A DNA stretch of 8,485 bases from positions 1-8,485 of the forward strand of contig QHWL01000176.1 of the NCBI GenBank assembly GCA_003222555.1. The letters run 5' to 3'. Made by a program: the position numbers and the translations under genes. This DNA comes from Acidobacteriota bacterium (lineage in GTDB: Bacteria > Acidobacteriota > Vicinamibacteria > Vicinamibacterales > CAVVIG01). A model generated the notes under the pieces. That model ran no database searches and was not told the origin of the DNA. It saw only the letters and a list, made by a program, of their open reading frames with translations. Shown here in pieces: positions 6,882-8,485 of this stretch; positions within the stretch are counted from its first letter, which is position 1, and every line of letters starts with the position of its first letter.

Positions 6882-7792
6882 ATGGGTCGCACACACCTAC
6901 GCCAGGTCGCGAGCGGGCTGGCTTTCGGGCTGTTGGTTGCGTGCGTGCACGCGTTGCTTGCGGGCGCTCAGGCGCAGAGCCCAGGGCAGAGTCAGACTCA
7001 GGCTCCGCAGCTTCCCACCTACATTCCCCAGATCAGGTTCAACGCGGGCCAGGGTGTGGTGCCGTACTACGAGGGTTGGATCAGAAACCCAGACGGGTCG
7101 TTCGATATCGTATTCGGGTACTTCAACCGCAACTGGCAACAGGAGCTCGCGATTCCGGCGGGCCCGGACAATAAGGTCGAGCCCGGCGGTCCCGATGCCG
7201 GTCAGCCGACGTACTTCCTCCCGCGGCGTCAGCGGTGGATTTATCGCCTCAGAGTGCCGGCGGATTTCGGCAAGAAAGAGGCGACTTGGACGATCACCGC
7301 GAATGGGCGTACCGAGAAAGTGGTCGCGAGCCTGATACCTTCCGAAGAAATCAACGAACGCGTGGTGATGAGCAACGGGAACTTCGATACTGGCGTCAAC
7401 GATCCGAACAAGCCTCCAACGCTGACCGTTCCGGCGTTGTTGACGGCGACGGTCACGAGCGCGTCGCAGCTGACAGCGAACGTGGTCGATGACGGCCTGC
7501 CGAAACCACGGCCGATCCCCGCGCCGCCCCCGACGAGCGCGACCGGCGGGCCGGTGAATTTCGGCGCTCAAGTCAATTCATCGGGCGGCAACCGTCCGCG
7601 CGGGCTGAGGTTGACGTGGATCGAGTATCGGGGACCGGCGAAATTGACCTTCGATCCCGCCGGCCCGGTGTCAGTCACGAGAGGGCAGGCGCTGACGACA
7701 GCAGGCGCGCGATGGCGACCGACGGCGCGTTGTCGACGACCAGGGATGTGACCGTTACCGTCTCTGGCAGCCCGTCGACCCGAAGCGAGTAA
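6882..7792 (+). CDS. Exported protein of unknown function with Ig-like C-terminus (frame broken near 7705)
   Basis: The start at ATG 6882 is chosen for AGGAG at 6871-6875 with a 6-base gap, 28 bases after the monooxygenase-like stop. Residues 1-32 are a signal peptide. The body has VVPYYEGWIRNPDGSFDIVFGYFNRNW, broken here only by description: the pieces PYYEGW, NPDGSFDIVFGY, FNRNWQQEL and FLPRRQRWIYRLRVP recur in unnamed acidobacterial secreted proteins. A proline-rich linker (PRPIPAPPPTSATGG) leads to an Ig-like segment (KLTFDPAGPVSV). At about 7705 the frame is lost: the first frame runs into an arginine-rich tail ending at 7751, while the +2 frame resumes at AMATDGALSTTRDVTVTVSG and stops at TAA 7790-7792. 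Part of the usual strand between the two seems absent, so a small deletion is likely. Its place after the copper protein suggests a partner or accessory role; function is not known. Confidence 0.7.
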
Positions 7793-7839
7793 CACACGGC
7801 TCTCACACCGCGAGCGGGATCGCGCTTCTTTGAGGCATG

Positions 7840-7871
7840 GGGATCCGGTTTCGTGTCGGATCCCGGTTTTT
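7840..7871 (+). terminator. Intrinsic terminator of the plus operon
   Basis: GGGATCCG (7840-7847) and CGGATCCC (7857-7864) form a perfect 8-bp stem with a 9-base loop, followed by GG and TTTTT at 7867-7871. It lies 48 bases after the resumed-frame stop of the Ig-like gene, which supports that stop as the real gene end. No T-run follows on the minus strand, so it acts mainly on plus-strand transcripts. Confidence 0.75.
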
Positions 7872-7886
7872 CGAAAAGGGCTGTCA

Positions 7887-8485
7887 TTAGTAGCTGCTCG
7901 GTGCTCGGTTCAACGAGCCGCGATACGTCGACGTGCGGCCAGGTGACACCACCGCCCGGATGAGCAAAGGCTCATAGTCGGGGGCGACGATCTCGATGAT
8001 GTGCGACCCGGCACCGATCTCGAGGTGGTGGTAATAGCCACTGAAATCATCAACCGCTCCGACGTACCATCCATCGGCATAGACCAGCGCGCGTCGTGGC
8101 TCGACATCCAGCTGCAACCCGCCGGTCGGCACGGCCTCTCCGGAAAACGGCGCGGCCTCGGGCACGAACGTCTGATCGACAGCGATCGGTGCCCAGAGAA
8201 AGAACGGATCGACGAGGAGCAATCCAAATCGGGAAGACCGAAAAGGAAATGTTCGGTGCCGGCCCGGGAAGGGCTCGGGTGCCGGCGCAAAAAGCATTGT
8301 CGATGTGAAGGGGTAATGAGTCGACGGCGACGATGGGCGCGACGGCCCCGCGCGTCGCCCACCGGGCGGAGAGGATCGACCGGAATCAGGAGCCGGCCCG
8401 TGTCGAGGAGAACCGCCCGAGGCGCGGGTTTGACCGAGCAAGCGTTCAGGTGCGTTGACGATCGCGAGACTCATGAGGGCAACGG
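7887..8485 (-). CDS. PEGA-domain protein (start in or just beyond the right edge)
   Basis: The frame ends at TAA 7889-7887 and is open to the window edge. ATG 8474 would give 195 residues, but the residues before it (VAL-MSLAIVNA) continue a hydrophobic run that looks like a signal peptide, so the true start may lie beyond 8485. The first part, to about residue 90 from M8474, is rich in Pro, Ser, Arg and Gly and low-complexity. A hydrophobic segment (FGLLLVDPFFLWAP) follows. The last 75 residues are a PEGA domain: LQLDVEPRRALVYADGWYVG, then DDFSGYYHHLEI, GSHIIEIVAPDYEPL and a final strand. Family knowledge: PEGA domains are small surface or envelope beta domains without a known enzyme activity. 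It converges on the plus operon, with the terminator between them. Confidence 0.7.
   Translation of the reverse strand, partial: VALMSLAIVNAPERLLGQTRASGGSPRHGPAPDSGRSSPPGGRRAGPSRPSSPSTHYPFTSTMLFAPAPEPFPGRHRTFPFRSSRFGLLLVDPFFLWAPIAVDQTFVPEAAPFSGEAVPTGGLQLDVEPRRALVYADGWYVGAVDDFSGYYHHLEIGAGSHIIEIVAPDYEPLLIRAVVSPGRTSTYRGSLNRAPSSY

Noticed and set aside
7749..7751. TGA in the Ig-like gene as a third selenocysteine codon
   Set aside because: The preceding residues (arginine-rich) are already out of frame; the homologous sequence is in another frame across this point, so it is a frameshift, not recoding.

Overview
The window is GC-rich bacterial DNA that looks like part of an Acidobacteriota-type genome. 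This placement is an inference from the protein families present: a TonB-dependent receptor tail, a carboxypeptidase-regulatory/heme/Vgb-propeller fusion, a cytochrome c/copper type II monooxygenase-like protein and a PEGA-domain protein. No rRNA, tRNA, mobile element or CRISPR array was seen.

The most notable content is on the minus strand. Two neighbouring genes each carry one in-frame TGA, and in both the reading frame continues beyond it with clear homology to its own fold. Each TGA is followed at the right distance by a perfect GC-rich hairpin with a three-base loop starting GG, the form expected of a bacterial selenocysteine insertion element (bSECIS). Read as selenocysteine (U), 3567->1321 is one 748-residue exported protein of about twelve beta-propeller repeats with U443, and 1244->651 is one 197-residue exported thioredoxin-like protein with a U62-P-T-C65 redox motif. 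A conventional annotation would split both into four fragments.

Layout: 1-555 (+) is the C-terminus of a TonB-dependent receptor. A hairpin at 593-616 separates it from the convergent minus operon. That operon reads 5272->3584 (carboxypeptidase-regulatory domain, heme c motif and Vgb-like propeller), then 3567->1321 (selenoprotein propeller), then 1244->651 (selenoprotein thioredoxin-like). A divergent control region of about 220 bases (5273-5495) follows, with a TATAAT box on the minus strand and a TTGACA box on the plus strand. The plus operon has a cytochrome c/copper monooxygenase-like protein (5496-6853, one frameshift near 6303) and a signal-peptide protein with a C-terminal Ig-like segment (6882-7792, frame break near 7705). 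An intrinsic terminator at 7840-7871 closes it. A convergent PEGA-domain gene (7887 to about 8474 or beyond, minus) fills the right edge.

Taken together the five central genes encode exported proteins, four with redox centres (heme, copper, selenium). The functional link among them is an inference from gene order; no substrate can be read from the sequence.
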